The translations under genes were made by a program, and so were the position numbers. Below are positions 1 through 10,000 of a stretch of DNA of 64,000 nt, in pieces; the first letter of the stretch is position 1, and each line of letters opens with the position of its first letter. The notes beneath the pieces were generated by a model, which was not told the origin of the DNA, ran no database searches, and saw only the letters and a program-made list of their open reading frames with translations. The DNA is from Sulfuritalea hydrogenivorans sk43H (GTDB taxonomy: Bacteria > Pseudomonadota > Gammaproteobacteria > Burkholderiales > Rhodocyclaceae), in contig NZ_AP012547.1 of NCBI RefSeq assembly GCF_000828635.1, positions 620,001 to 684,000 of the forward strand. Direction: 5' to 3'.

Positions 1-186
1 CTCGACCTCCTCCGGTGCCATGCCGCCGGCTTCGGTCATCAGCGTCACGGTCGGTTTGTTGAGGTCAGGGAAGACATCGACCGGCATCTGGCGCAGCGTG
101 AGCGCGCCGTAGATGATCAGCAGCAGCGAGATGCCAAGGACCAGCAGCCGCTGTTTCAGCGCGGCGTGGATGATGTAGTCGAACAT
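1..186 (-). CDS. Heavy-metal RND efflux permease, N-terminal part (CzcA/CusA-like), cut by window edge
   Basis: Only the first 62 residues lie in the window. They start MFDYIIHAALKQRLLVLGIS and contain the first transmembrane helix followed by RQMPVDVFPDLNKPTVTLMT, the usual opening of heavy-metal RND pumps, and then GGMAPEEVE. The ATG at 186 sits 4 bp past the stop of the adaptor gene, so the pump is the last visible gene of a leftward operon: outer-membrane factor, small membrane protein, adaptor, pump. The family forms inner-membrane proton-driven trimers that export metal ions. The exact metal cannot be read from this fragment because the selectivity motifs lie beyond the window. Confidence 0.9.
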   Translation of the reverse strand, partial: MFDYIIHAALKQRLLVLGISLLLIIYGALTLRQMPVDVFPDLNKPTVTLMTEAGGMAPEEVE

Positions 187-190
187 GGTT

Positions 191-1378
191 TTAGCGTACC
201 TGGGACAGCAGGCCGGCGCCTTCGATGACCACGCGGTCGCCCTCGTGCAAGCCGTCGGCGATGGCGACATTGCCGGCATCCAGCGACTGATGGCGCACCT
301 TGCGGGCGACAAAGCGTTCGGCCTCGGCATGCACCCACACCGCCGTCTCGCCAGCGCCGACTTTCGTCAGCGCCGCGCGCGGTACCGGGGCGCCCTTGAG
401 TTCATGCGCCGTGCGCACAATCACCTTGACCGGCTGGCCAACGGCGACCATCGAGTTGGCCCCGACAATGCGGAACAGCAAGGGCAAGGCCTGTTCGCGC
501 AGTTGCCTGCCACCGCCGACAAACTTGAGTTCCAGCGCGGTCTGCTCCGCCAGCGCGGTGGCGGATATCAGTGCCGCTGCGATGCCTGCATCGTAGGCCA
601 GCGCCTCCACGGCAAGGCGGTCGGGATCGACGATCTCGAACAGAACCTCCCTGGCATCGACGATCTGTCCGGCGACCAGATGGTGCGAGGCGCTGATCAC
701 ACCGGTCGCCGTTGCCAGCAGCGGCTCGGCGGCGTTGATGCTGGCGCCGACAAAGGCGCGGCGCTTTTGCAGCGCGTCGCGCTCGATCCGTGCTGCCTCG
801 ATTTCCTTCTGCGGCACGGCGCCTTCAAGTTGCTCGAAGCGCTTCACGCGCCCGTCGGCGATGGCCTGCTGGGCCTCCAATTCGGCCAATTGCGACTTCT
901 GGTTGCCGCGTTCGATGGCGCCGCTGACCGGGCGCAACCACGCCAGCACCTCGCCTTTGACGACCTTTCGCCCCGTCACGGGCATGCCTTTGGGTCCCGG
1001 CATGACCGTGCCGGAAAACGCCGCCTGGACCCGGCCACTCGTATTGGGATCGGGAATGACCTTGCCGTTGAGCTCGACCGTCGCGGCGAGATCGCCGAGC
1101 CGCGCCGGCTGGGTGCGCAGTCCCAACTGGCGTTGCACGGACTTGGGGACGAACAGGCTGCCATCGGCCAGGCGCTGCAATGCGGCCGGTGTGCCCGGAG
1201 CGCCCGGCGTACTCGATGCGGCGCTGGTCGGCGCAGTGCCAGCAGGCTTCTTGGCGTCCTTGCTGTGATCTTCGTCGCCGTGGGCCAGCGCGCTGTTCGC
1301 GACGAAAGCCAGGGCTGTCGAGGCGACAAGCAAGCGCAAGTTGATGGCGTACATCACTGAAATTCCGCTTCGCTCCAT
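191..1378 (-). CDS. RND efflux periplasmic adaptor subunit (HlyD/CzcB family)
   Basis: This 395-residue protein has an N-terminal signal segment ending near NSALAHG, then a His/Asp/Lys-rich stretch (HGDEDHSKDAKK) suited to metal binding. A lipoyl/barrel-sandwich half follows, then an alpha-hairpin around residues 150-200 (the QLAELEAQQ region) and a beta-barrel ending ADGLHEGDRVVIEGAGLL. The family bridges the inner-membrane RND pump and an outer-membrane channel. I chose the ATG at 1378 because AAAGGA lies 8 bases before it; the ATG at 1354 is a possible alternative. The preceding gene stops 2 bp upstream and the pump starts 4 bp downstream, so the genes are one operon. Bases 339-366 carry a copy of the dispersed repeat, read here as KVGAGETAV. 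Confidence 0.88.
   Translation of the reverse strand: MERSGISVMYAINLRLLVASTALAFVANSALAHGDEDHSKDAKKPAGTAPTSAASSTPGAPGTPAALQRLADGSLFVPKSVQRQLGLRTQPARLGDLAATVELNGKVIPDPNTSGRVQAAFSGTVMPGPKGMPVTGRKVVKGEVLAWLRPVSGAIERGNQKSQLAELEAQQAIADGRVKRFEQLEGAVPQKEIEAARIERDALQKRRAFVGASINAAEPLLATATGVISASHHLVAGQIVDAREVLFEIVDPDRLAVEALAYDAGIAAALISATALAEQTALELKFVGGGRQLREQALPLLFRIVGANSMVAVGQPVKVIVRTAHELKGAPVPRAALTKVGAGETAVWVHAEAERFVARKVRHQSLDAGNVAIADGLHEGDRVVIEGAGLLSQVR
339..366 (-). repeat. Dispersed repeat copy 1 (middle bases AG)
   Basis: Reverse-strand match to AAAGTCGGCGCTGGCG, two free bases, ACGGCG. It lies inside the adaptor gene and is read as KVGAGETAV. VGAG is also a natural motif in this family, so this copy alone could be chance. 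Confidence 0.5.
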
Positions 1379-1380
1379 TT

Positions 1381-1899
1381 TCAGATTCCTTTGGCTTTTT
1401 TTCTGTTGCGCCGGACGATCAGCAAGGCGCCGCTAACAAGCAGTAGGGCGGCAAGGCTCCAGACAACCCGCTCGCCCCAGTTGTGCACATGCTCGTCGGC
1501 GACCACCGGGAGTAACGTGTCCAGCGTCGCGGTAAGCAAGTCAGCGGTGTCGCCGGCTTCGATGCTGATCGTCAAGGCATGCTTGGCCGGCGGCATAGCT
1601 GCCGCAATGTCCATCACATAGGTGCCTGGCGCAGCCTCGACGGCAAGGCCGTTCAATCCCGCACCCTCAATCTCTACCTTGGCTTTCACCACCGGTTCGT
1701 TGCTGGCGAAGCGATCGACATACACCACCAGCTGCTTGCCTTCGAGGGCGGCTACCACTTCGAACTCCTCGGTGGCGGCCAGTGCACGCGGCGCCACTCC
1801 CTGGCTGACAGGCGGCGGTGGCGCGCCATGATCCTCCCCGCCGTGGCCGAAGGCCGAAAGCGCCACGGCAAACAAAGCGACTGCAACAATTTGTCTCAC
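1381..1899 (-). CDS. Small periplasmic, C-terminally membrane-anchored protein of a metal-efflux operon
   Basis: This 172-residue protein begins with a signal peptide (RQIVAVALFAVALSAFG) followed at once by HGGEDHG, a likely metal-binding patch. The middle is a beta-rich domain without a motif I can name. One transmembrane helix near residues 145-163 is followed by a basic tail (RRNRKKAKG). The start is GTG at 1899, with GGGAG 8 bases upstream; its GTGA overlaps the stop of the outer-membrane factor gene, implying translational coupling. Longer in-frame extension upstream is a shadow of the neighbouring gene. Position between channel and adaptor suggests an accessory metal-binding role, which is inference; I do not recognise a characterised family. 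Confidence 0.75.
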   Translation of the reverse strand: MRQIVAVALFAVALSAFGHGGEDHGAPPPPVSQGVAPRALAATEEFEVVAALEGKQLVVYVDRFASNEPVVKAKVEIEGAGLNGLAVEAAPGTYVMDIAAAMPPAKHALTISIEAGDTADLLTATLDTLLPVVADEHVHNWGERVVWSLAALLLVSGALLIVRRNRKKAKGI

Positions 1900-3161
1900 G
1901 GCAATACTCCCAGGGCTTGCTGCAAACGCGATATCGCCGCGGCGCGGGCCACGCGCTGACGGTCGTAAAAGGATTCGGTATCGTAGGCGGCGGCGCGGAT
2001 GCGCAGCAGCGCCGACAAATCGGATTCGCCCAGCGTGAACGCCTTTTCGGCCAGGCGCAGATTGTCGGCGGCCAGCGTACGGCGCTCTTCGGCCATGGCG
2101 AGCTGTAGTCCGGCCGCGGCAAGCGCGCGTCGGGCGCGTTCCGTCTCCAGCTCGACGCGGGTTCGCGCGCGCAGCATTTCGGCGTCGGCCTGGCTGGCCT
2201 CGGCCTGTGCCGCGGCGGTGTCGCGGCGCACCAGCGCGCCCGAGGAAAACGGAATTTTCAAGCGCACGCCGATGCTGTTGGCGTAGGGCTCGGCGAAGTC
2301 GCCGCGCTCGCGTACCGCGCGGAATGCCAGTTCCGGTGCCGCACGCCGGGATTCGGCGGCGACCGTGGCGCGCGCCCGCGCGCTGCGCGCGGCGGCGGCG
2401 GCGGCGGCCAGCAGCGGATGCGTCGCCATGGTTGCATTCGCCTCCGCGGTTAGCTGCGCCTTCCCAGTTGGCGCCGGCGCTTCCTCGCCGATGTCGACCG
2501 GCGCGCCGGCACCGGTCAGCGTACGCAGGAGCTGTTCCGCCTGCAGCCGGTTTGCCTCGGCCTCGATCAGTTCCGCCTCGGCGGCGAGCACTTCCGACTG
2601 CGCCAGGTTGCCGTCGATGCGCGACAGATCGCCGGCGCGGAAACGCCGCCGCACGTCGGATTCCAGTGCGCGTGCAGTCTCCACGCGACGGGCCGCCAGC
2701 GCCCGCGCGTTGCGCGCTGCGGCCAGCGCCCACCACGCCTCGCGCAGCTCTCCGGCCAGTTCCCAGCGCAAAGCGATGCGCTTCGCCGCCACTTCATCGA
2801 TCTGGCTCGCGGCCGCATCCTCGTGCGCCGCCTTTTGTCCTGGCAGCCACAAGGGCGTTGCCAACTCGATTTCGTATTCCTGTTGCCCCCGATCGCGATT
2901 CCAGCGGTCGTTGCGGCTGCCGATGGCAATGGCACCCGGTTCCGGCGTCAGCCCGCCGGCAATGTCCCGCGCCGCCCGCGCCTCGGCGTCGCGCGCATCC
3001 AGCGCGGCCGCCTGCGGATGCAGCCGCCAGGCCTGTTCCAGCGCGGACGCCAGACCGCCCGCCGGCTTGCCGGCATCCGCTGCCAGGGCAGCCTGACCGA
3101 GCATCAGCGCCACGGCGCAGACCAGTGCCCTGCCACTTTGCCCGCGATTTCCTGTTGCCAT
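1896..3161 (-). CDS. TolC/CusC-family outer-membrane efflux protein
   Basis: About 421 residues with a signal peptide (ALVCAVALMLGQAALAADAG) and two long Ala/Glu/Arg-rich coiled-coil halves, the repeat architecture of TolC-type channels. The second half contains PELAFRAVRERGDFAEPYAN followed by IGVRLKIPFSSGALVRRD, the usual beta-strand pair of this family. It should form the outer-membrane exit duct for the adaptor and pump encoded next. The ATG at 3161 gives a clean signal peptide, though the ribosome site is weak; an ATG at 3194 is possible. It is the first gene of the leftward operon and diverges from the response-regulator gene across a 148-bp region holding a palindromic operator. Confidence 0.85.
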   Translation of the reverse strand: MATGNRGQSGRALVCAVALMLGQAALAADAGKPAGGLASALEQAWRLHPQAAALDARDAEARAARDIAGGLTPEPGAIAIGSRNDRWNRDRGQQEYEIELATPLWLPGQKAAHEDAAASQIDEVAAKRIALRWELAGELREAWWALAAARNARALAARRVETARALESDVRRRFRAGDLSRIDGNLAQSEVLAAEAELIEAEANRLQAEQLLRTLTGAGAPVDIGEEAPAPTGKAQLTAEANATMATHPLLAAAAAAARSARARATVAAESRRAAPELAFRAVRERGDFAEPYANSIGVRLKIPFSSGALVRRDTAAAQAEASQADAEMLRARTRVELETERARRALAAAGLQLAMAEERRTLAADNLRLAEKAFTLGESDLSALLRIRAAAYDTESFYDRQRVARAAAISRLQQALGVLP

Positions 3162-3230
3162 TTCCAATGCACCCGTTGGTTGACTGTCACGCATTCTGCG
3201 AAGGGCAAGCCGACGGCAAGCTGACGCGCG

Positions 3231-3248
3231 GATTACATTTCTGTAATC
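3231..3248. promoter_or_regulatory. Palindromic operator, CopR/CusR-type
   Basis: GATTACATTTCTGTAATC is a perfect 7-bp inverted repeat with a 4-bp spacer, centred between the divergent efflux operon and the response-regulator gene. OmpR-type metal regulators (CopR, CusR, PcoR) bind such ATTACA/TGTAAT dyads. A second inverted repeat (ATGCCGC/GCGGCAT, 3263-3288) lies in the leader before the regulator start. Confidence 0.7.
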
Positions 3249-3309
3249 TCTCGTAGTCTTCCATGCCGCGGGCGCAAAATTGCGGCATCGCAACGAGCGG
3301 GAATGGGCA

Positions 3310-3990
3310 ATGAAACTTCTGGTGGTGGAAGACGAGCCGAAAACCGGCGACTACCTCAGGCAGGGGCTGGTCGAGGCGGGCTTCGTCGTCGACCTGGCGC
3401 GCGACGGGGTGGATGGCCTGCATCTGGGCGAAACCGGTGACTACGACCTGGCGATCCTCGACGTGATGCTGCCGAAACTGGATGGCTGGCAGGTGTTGGC
3501 CGGCCTGCGCCGCGCCGGGCGCGAAATGCCGGTGCTGTTTCTTACCGCCCGCGACCAGGTCGAGGATCGCGTCAAGGGGCTGGAACTCGGCGCCGACGAT
3601 TACCTGGTCAAGCCCTTCGCATTCGCCGAGCTGCTGGCCCGCGTGCGCACCCTGTTGCGGCGCGGCAGCCGCAGCCAGGAGCCGCAGCAGTTGCGCGCGG
3701 CGGATCTGGAACTGGATCTGCTACGGCGTCGCGCCGCGCGCGGCGGCCGCCACATCGACCTCACCGCCAAGGAGTTCGCGCTGCTGGAACTCCTGCTGCG
3801 CCGCCAGGGCGAAGTCCTGCCGCGATCCCTGATCGCCTCGCAGGTGTGGGACATGAATTTCGACAGCGACACCAATGTCATTGAAGTGGCGATGCGCCGC
3901 CTGCGCGCCAAGATCGACGACGGTTTCGAGCCGAAACTGATTCGCACCGTGCGCGGCATGGGCTATGTGCTCGAGGTGGAGGCGACGTGA
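3310..3990 (+). CDS. Heavy-metal response regulator, OmpR/CusR-CopR family
   Basis: A 226-residue two-domain regulator. The receiver domain starts [20 protein letters not shown], with the acidic pair at residues 8-9, the phospho-acceptor Asp about residue 51 ([11 protein letters not shown]) and the conserved Lys in [10 protein letters not shown]. The winged-helix DNA-binding domain ends with [11 protein letters not shown] and [11 protein letters not shown], as in CusR, CopR and IrlR. I chose the ATG at 3310, which removes a ten-residue leader. The kinase gene begins with a GTGA overlap at 3987, so the pair is coupled. It probably binds the palindrome at 3231-3248 to drive both divergent export operons. 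The inducing metal is likely copper or silver, judged from the CusF and CusA-type genes downstream. Confidence 0.93.
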   Translation: MKLLVVEDEPKTGDYLRQGLVEAGFVVDLARDGVDGLHLGETGDYDLAILDVMLPKLDGWQVLAGLRRAGREMPVLFLTARDQVEDRVKGLELGADDYLVKPFAFAELLARVRTLLRRGSRSQEPQQLRAADLELDLLRRRAARGGRHIDLTAKEFALLELLLRRQGEVLPRSLIASQVWDMNFDSDTNVIEVAMRRLRAKIDDGFEPKLIRTVRGMGYVLEVEAT

Positions 3991-5360
3991 GGTGCGGCAC
4001 GTCGATCACCGCGCGCCTGACCCTGCTGTTCGCCGCCGTGTCGACGGCCGTGCTGCTGGGGCTGGGGATGCTGATCGGCAATGCGGTCGAACAGCACTTC
4101 GTCGAACAGGACATGGAGGTGCTGAGCGGCAAAACGCAGCTGGCCGCCAACTTGCTGGAACAGCTGCACTCGCCGGCGGAATCGAACACCCTACTGCGCC
4201 AGCTCGACGATTCTCTGGTCGGCCATCACGGGCTCGCCGTGGTGGTCCTCGATGCCGAAGGGAAGCGCGTGTTCGCGACCGCCAATGCGGCATTTCCGCG
4301 CGCCATGCTGGAACCGGCGGGCGCCGGCAGCAAACCACGGTCTTGGACCCAGGCCGGTCAACCCTGGCGCGGCATCGCCAGCTTGCTGCCGACCGGCGAC
4401 CGAAATTTGTCGCCGATGCTGGTCGCGGTGGCCGTGGATATTTCCCATCACGAGCACTTCATGGAGTCCTTCCGCCAGACGCTGTGGCTGTTCGTTGCCA
4501 TTGCCGCAATCCTGGTGGGTTTCCTCGGCTGGGTCGTGGCGCGGCGCGGTTTGGCGCCCCTGCAGGCCATGCGACGCGATGCGGCAAGCGTCACGGCGAA
4601 CCGCCTCGACACCCGCTTGAGCCTCGACGCCGTGCCGGTCGAGCTTGCCGAACTGGCCGAGACCCTGAACGATATGCTGGCCCGGCTGGAGGATTCCTTC
4701 CAGCGCCTGAAGGACTTCTCGTCCGACCTGGCCCACGAACTGCGCACGCCGATCAGCAATCTGATGACGCAGACCCAGGTGGCGCTGGCACGGGCGCGCA
4801 GCGAGGACGAGTACCGCGAGGTGCTGGCGTCGAATGCCGAGGAGTACGAACGCCTGGCGCGCATGGTCGGCGACATGCTGTTCCTGGCGCAGGCCGACCA
4901 CGGGCTGGTGGTGCCGAGCCGCGAACCGGTCGATCTGGCGCTGCAAGTGCGCGAACTGTTCGACTTCTTCGATGCGCTGGCCGAGGAAAAAGGCCTGCGG
5001 CTCACGCTGACGGGCAGCGGCCAGGTCAGCGGCGACAAGCTGATGCTGCGCCGGGCGCTGGCCAACCTGATCTCCAACGCGATCCGGCACACGCCGGCGG
5101 GCGGAGCTATCCGGGTCGACATCGAGTCCAGCAGCGAGGGCACCAAACTGTCGGTGGAGAATTCCGGCGAGCCGATTCCGCGGGAACAGATGTCGCGGAT
5201 CTTCGATCGCTTCTATCGCGGCGATCCGTCGCGTCACGAAGGGGGCGAAGGCGCCGGCTTGGGCCTCGCCATCACCCGTTCGATCATTCGCGCGCACGGC
5301 GGAGAGATAGGCGTCCGGTCGGTGACGGGAGGCGTGTGTTTCGAACTGAGGATGACGTGA
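3987..5360 (+). CDS. Heavy-metal sensor histidine kinase (CusS/IrlS-like)
   Basis: A 457-residue membrane kinase. Helix 1 is near residues 9-31. A periplasmic sensor of about 135 residues holds a His pair in [15 protein letters not shown] just before helix 2 (about 168-188). A HAMP linker follows, then the phospho-acceptor motif [17 protein letters not shown] (His about residue 250), the N box [14 protein letters not shown] and the G box [18 protein letters not shown]. The start is a GTG that overlaps the regulator stop. The family senses periplasmic Cu(I)/Ag(I) and phosphorylates its OmpR-type partner. The periplasmic ligand residues are not proven here. Confidence 0.92.
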   Translation: MRCGTSITARLTLLFAAVSTAVLLGLGMLIGNAVEQHFVEQDMEVLSGKTQLAANLLEQLHSPAESNTLLRQLDDSLVGHHGLAVVVLDAEGKRVFATANAAFPRAMLEPAGAGSKPRSWTQAGQPWRGIASLLPTGDRNLSPMLVAVAVDISHHEHFMESFRQTLWLFVAIAAILVGFLGWVVARRGLAPLQAMRRDAASVTANRLDTRLSLDAVPVELAELAETLNDMLARLEDSFQRLKDFSSDLAHELRTPISNLMTQTQVALARARSEDEYREVLASNAEEYERLARMVGDMLFLAQADHGLVVPSREPVDLALQVRELFDFFDALAEEKGLRLTLTGSGQVSGDKLMLRRALANLISNAIRHTPAGGAIRVDIESSSEGTKLSVENSGEPIPREQMSRIFDRFYRGDPSRHEGGEGAGLGLAITRSIIRAHGGEIGVRSVTGGVCFELRMT

Positions 5361-5407
5361 GCGGCACTGTCGCCGCGTCCGTTGGTTTATTGTCATAGGG
5401 GACTTTC

Positions 5408-5746
5408 ATGAAACACCTTGTTTTGCGTACCGCGGCCGCCGCCGCTTTTGCATTGTTCCTGCAACCCGTGATCGCGATGGATCATTCCTCGCATACTGCC
5501 GCACCGGCGAAGGCCGCCAGCCAGCCATTGTCCGAAGGCACGGTCAGAAGGCTCGACCGGGCGGCGGGAAGCATCACCATCAGCCATGGCCCCATCGAAA
5601 ATCTGGGCATGGGTGCGATGACCATGACCTTCACTTTCAAGAAGGGCGTGGTCCCGGCATCGGTCAAGGATGGTGACAAGCTGAGCTTCCGCGCCGAAGA
5701 AAAGGGCGGCCAGTACTCCGTCGTTCGCGTCGAAGCGGTGAAGTAG
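5408..5746 (+). CDS. cusF: CusF-like periplasmic copper/silver-binding protein
   Basis: A 112-residue secreted protein with a signal peptide ending near QPVIA and a mature N-terminus MDHSSH. The small OB-fold domain has GTVRRLDRAAGSITISHGPI, then ENLGMGAMTMTFTF and a closing VVRVEAVK. In E. coli CusF the ligands are one His, two Met of an MTM motif and a capping Trp. Here the His (SHGPI) and MTM are present but the Trp position is Met (GMGAMTM). The neighbouring adaptor carries a second CusF domain that keeps Trp (KWPGMTM). It sits 48 bp after the kinase gene and heads the export genes, so it is likely a metal shuttle to the pump. Confidence 0.88.
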   Translation: MKHLVLRTAAAAAFALFLQPVIAMDHSSHTAAPAKAASQPLSEGTVRRLDRAAGSITISHGPIENLGMGAMTMTFTFKKGVVPASVKDGDKLSFRAEEKGGQYSVVRVEAVK

Positions 5747-5750
5747 GGCC

Positions 5751-7022
5751 ATGCGCCCCGCCCCTATCCTGCTCGCGATGCTGCTGCTGGCGGGAGGATA
5801 TGCCCGTGCCGCGGAACCCGAGCAGGTGATCGGCGGCAGTGTCGAAAGCCTGCTTGAATTCGCCCGCAGCCGCCATCCCGAGTTCGCCGCGTTGCGCGCC
5901 GAGGCCGAGGCCGCCACGGCGCGCGTCGAGCCGGCCGGCGCGCTGCCCGACCCGATGTTGCGTACCGAGTTGCGCAACGTTACCAACGAAGGCAACGACG
6001 CGGCCAGCGCCAACCTGCTGCCGCCGCGCATCGGCAGTGCGCGCTACGCGATCAGCCAGAACCTGCCCTGGTTCGGCAAGCGCGACTTGCGGCGCGAGGT
6101 CGCCGGTGCCGGCGCCGACGAGGCGAAGGCGAAGGCGCGCGCAGGCTGGCTGGAACTGGCGACGCGGATCAAGCTCAACTATGCGCAGCACCATGTGCAC
6201 CTGAGCAGCATCCGTTACGCACAGGAAAACCTGGACCTGATGCGGCGCGTTGCCGAGACCGCCCGCACCCGCTATGCCAGCGGCTTTGGCAGCCAGCAGG
6301 ACGCCCTGCGCGCCCAGTCCGAGATCATTGCCATGGAGACCGACCTGGTCATGCTCGAAGGCGAGAGTGCACAGGCCGCTGCTCGAATTCGGGCCCTGCT
6401 GGGACGCCCCGGCAACGTGAGGCTGCGCCCGCCGGAAAAGCTGCGCCCATTGCCCCCGGTGTCGCAACTGGACATGGTCGCACTGGAGGCGCGCCTGAAG
6501 GCCAACAACCCGCAACTGGCCGCCGATGACGCACGCATCACCGGCGCCGAGAAGGGGCGCGAGCTGGTGGCGCGCAATCGCTATCCCGACGTGAACCTCG
6601 GCATCTCGCCGACCCAGACCCGCAACCGCGTCAGCGAGTGGGAGCTGATGTTCGAGATCAACATTCCGCTGCAGCAGGGCAGCCGGCGGGCACAGGAACG
6701 CGAGGCCGAGCTGAACCTCGAAGCGGCGCGCCTGCGCCGCCAGGGCAACCTCAACCAGAGCCTGGCCGAACTCAGCGAAAGCCTGGCCGGTCTCGACGTC
6801 GCGCGACGGCTGGAGTCGCTGGTGACCACGGGCCTTTTGCCGCAGGCCGAACTGAATCTGAACGCGGCGCTGGCCGCTTACGAAAACGGCCGCGTGGATT
6901 TCGCCGCGGTGCTCGATGCGCACCGGCAACTGCGCCGCGCCCGCAATGAACTGGTGAAGGCGCGCGGCGACCAGCAGATGCGGCTGGCCGAAATCGAAAA
7001 GATGGTGGGAGAAGAGCTATGA
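5751..7022 (+). CDS. TolC/CusC-family outer-membrane efflux protein
   Basis: A 423-residue outer-membrane factor with signal peptide (ILLAMLLLAGGYARAAEPEQ). The first half contains ALPDPMLRTELRN and YAISQNLPWFGKRDLRREV, a phrase typical of Cus-type channels; the second half contains NRYPDVNLGISPTQTRNR and EINIPLQQGSRRAQERE. Long helical hairpins between these parts make the periplasmic tunnel. It starts 4 bp after cusF, and its end overlaps the next start by the 4-base ATGA, so cusF, this gene and the adaptor-pump frame are co-translated. Role: outer-membrane exit for Cu/Ag with the fused adaptor-pump. It is distinct in sequence from the other channel at 1896-3161. Confidence 0.9.
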   Translation: MRPAPILLAMLLLAGGYARAAEPEQVIGGSVESLLEFARSRHPEFAALRAEAEAATARVEPAGALPDPMLRTELRNVTNEGNDAASANLLPPRIGSARYAISQNLPWFGKRDLRREVAGAGADEAKAKARAGWLELATRIKLNYAQHHVHLSSIRYAQENLDLMRRVAETARTRYASGFGSQQDALRAQSEIIAMETDLVMLEGESAQAAARIRALLGRPGNVRLRPPEKLRPLPPVSQLDMVALEARLKANNPQLAADDARITGAEKGRELVARNRYPDVNLGISPTQTRNRVSEWELMFEINIPLQQGSRRAQEREAELNLEAARLRRQGNLNQSLAELSESLAGLDVARRLESLVTTGLLPQAELNLNAALAAYENGRVDFAAVLDAHRQLRRARNELVKARGDQQMRLAEIEKMVGEEL

Positions 7023-10000
7023 AATATCAAATATCGGCTGTGCTGGCGGCCCTGCTGCTGGCCGTCGGCGGCGGCTACTGGCTGGGGAACAAGAAAGTTC
7101 CCGAAGGGACGCAGCGCGCTGGCGCCGGCGACACGGCGATGACAGCCGGCCCCGCTGCCGCGCCCGCTGCGGCCCCGCGCAAGCTGCTCTACTACCGCAA
7201 CCCGATGGGCCTGCCGGACACCTCGCCGGTGCCGAAGAAGGACTCGATGGGCATGGACTACATCGCAGTCTACGAAGGCGAGGACGGCGGCGGCTCGGTT
7301 GCAGGCGAGGTGAGGATCAGCACGGAGAAGGTGCAGAAGCTCGGCGTGCGTACCGAGCCTGCGGCGCTGCGCGAACTGGCACGCCAGGTGCGGGCCGCCG
7401 GCCGGGTGGAAATCGACGAGCGCCGCTTGCACAACGTGGCGCCGAAGTTCGAAGGCTGGGTCGAGCGCCTGCACGTCAATGCCACTGGCCAGCCGGTGGC
7501 AAAGGGTCAGCCGCTGTTCGAGGTCTATAGCCCGGAACTGGTCTCGGCGCAGCGCGAGTACGTGGTTGCGGCGAAGGGCGTCGCGGCGCTGAAGGAGGCC
7601 AGCAGCGAAATGCAGTCGGGCATGCGCCAGCTGGCCGACGCCAGCCTGGTGCGCCTGCGCAACTGGGACATTTCCGAGGAGCAGATCAAGGCGCTGGCGG
7701 CGGGCGGCGAGGCAAAGCGCACACTCACTTTCCGCTCGCCGGTGGGTGGCGTGGTGCTGGAGAAGAAGGCCGTCGCCGGCATGCGCTTCATGCCGGGCGA
7801 GATGCTCTACCAGATTGCCGACCTCTCGTCGGTATGGGTGCTGGCCGATGTTTTCGAGCGCGACATCGGGCTGGTCAAGCTCGGGCAGAAGGTCAAGCTC
7901 GGCATCAACGCCTATCCGGACAAGAACTTCAGCGGCACGATCGCCTACATCTATCCCACGCTCAAGGCCGAGACGCGGACGATTCCCGTGCGCATCGAGC
8001 TGGCCAACCCCGGAGGCCTGCTGAAGCCGGCCATGTACGCCAGCGTCGAACTGGCCGTGGGCGGTCGCGAGAAGGTGGTGACGGTGCCGGTGTCGGCGGT
8101 GATCGACAGCGGAACGCGGCAGGTCGTGCTGATCGAGAAAGGGGCCGGCCGCTTCGAGCCGCGCGAGGTCAAACTCGGTGCGCGCAGCGATGAGTACGTT
8201 GAGGTTCGCGAGGGAGTCGGCGCTGGCGACACGGTGGTGGTCGCGGCGAATTTCCTGATCGATGCCGAAAGCAACTTGAAGGCCGCGCTGAGCGGGTTCG
8301 CCGCAGATGCTGCGCCAGCGACGAAGGCAGTCAGCCATCAGGCGACGGGTACGCTCGACGCCATCGATGCCGCGGCCGGCAGCGTGACCGTGACGCACGG
8401 CCCGGTGCCCAGCCTCAAGTGGCCGGGCATGACCATGGACTTCGTGCTGGCCAATCCCTCGCTGGTGGACAAGGCGAAACCGGGCAGTGCCATCAGCATC
8501 GAGTTCGTCGAGCGCAAGCCCGGCGAGTGGGTGATCACCAAACTCGACGCAAAGGGTGAACGCCCCGCCGCCGGGCCGCCCCAAGGCGGGGCCAGCCAGC
8601 TACCCGGAGGCCACGGAAGTGGCCGAACTGCCGTCACCCCTTTCCTTGGGAAGGGGGCCGGGGGAAGGAACCCTAATATGCTGAATGCCCTCATCGACTG
8701 GTCGGCGCGGAACAAATTCCTCGTCGTCCTCGCCACGATTTTCGTCACGCTGGCCGGCATCCATGCCGTGCTGAAGACGCCGCTCGACGCACTGCCCGAC
8801 CTCTCCGACGTGCAGGTCATCATCTACACCGAGGTGCCGGGCCAGGCGCCGCAGGTGGTGGAAGACCAGGTCACCTACCCGCTGACCACGGCCATGCTTT
8901 CGGTGCCGAAGTCGAAAGTGGTGCGCGGCTTTTCCTTCTTCGGCGCCTCCTTCGTCTATGTGATTTTCGAGGACGGCACCGACATCTACTGGGCGCGTTC
9001 GCGCGTCCTCGAATACCTGAACTTCGCCGCCGGACGTTTGCCGAAAGGCGTGACGCCGCAACTCGGTCCGGACGCAACGGGGGTCGGCTGGGTCTATCAG
9101 TACGTGGTGCTGGCGAAGGACAAGTCGCTGGCCGAACTGCGCACCATCCAGGACTGGTTCATCCGCTACCAGTTGACCAAGGCGCCGGGCGTGGCCGAGG
9201 TCGCCAGCATCGGCGGCTTCGTCCAGCAGTACCAGGTCGTCGTCGATCCGGTCAAGCTGCGCGCCTATGGCGTCGCGCTGTCCACGGTGACGAAGGCGAT
9301 CCGTGAATCGAACCGCGACGTCGGCGGCCGCGTGGTCGAAATGGCCGAGACCGAGTACATGGTGCGCGGGCGCGGTTACCTGCGCGGGCGTGCCGACATC
9401 GAGAACCTTGTCGTCAAAGCGGAGCGGGGCACGCCGGTGCTGATCCGCGACATTGCGCACGTCGAGCTGGGTCCCGACGAACGGCGGGGCATCACCGAAC
9501 TCAACGGCGAGGGCGAGGTGGTGTCCGGCATCGCCATGTCGCGCTACGGGCAGAACGCGCTCGACGTGATCCACGGCGTCAAGGAAAAGCTTGCCGAGAT
9601 CGCCCCCGGCCTTCCCGCCGGCGTCACGATCGAAACCGTGTACGATCGCTCCGACCTGATCCATCGCGCCATCGAGACGCTGAAGAACACGCTGATCGAG
9701 GAAAGCCTCATCGTCGCGCTGGTCTGCCTGGTGTTCCTCATGCATGCGAGGAGCGCGCTGGTGGCGATCCTGATGCTGCCGGTGGGCGTGCTGATCGCCT
9801 TCATCGCCATGCGCGCGCTCGGCATGAATTCCAACATCATGAGCCTGGGCGGGGTCGCGATCGCCATCGGCGCCATGGTCGATGCCGCCATTGTCATGAT
9901 CGAGAACGCGCACAAGCATCTGGAACGACTGAAAGAGGGCGAGTCCCGTAGCGAAGCAATCATCGCGGCGTGCAAGGAAGTCGGCCCGGCGCTGTTCTTC

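Noticed and set aside
1381-2736. 451-codon reverse frame as a single protein
   Set aside because: Only its last 172 codons are real; the rest is a shadow of the outer-membrane-factor gene, and a GTG with ribosome site marks the true start at 1899.
2207-3256. Forward frame of 349 codons, Arg/Pro-rich
   Set aside because: Lies opposite the outer-membrane-factor gene, very low complexity, no motif.
3965-5398. Forward frame of 477 codons overlapping the sensor kinase
   Set aside because: Shadow of the kinase in another phase; only the 457-codon frame has kinase motifs.
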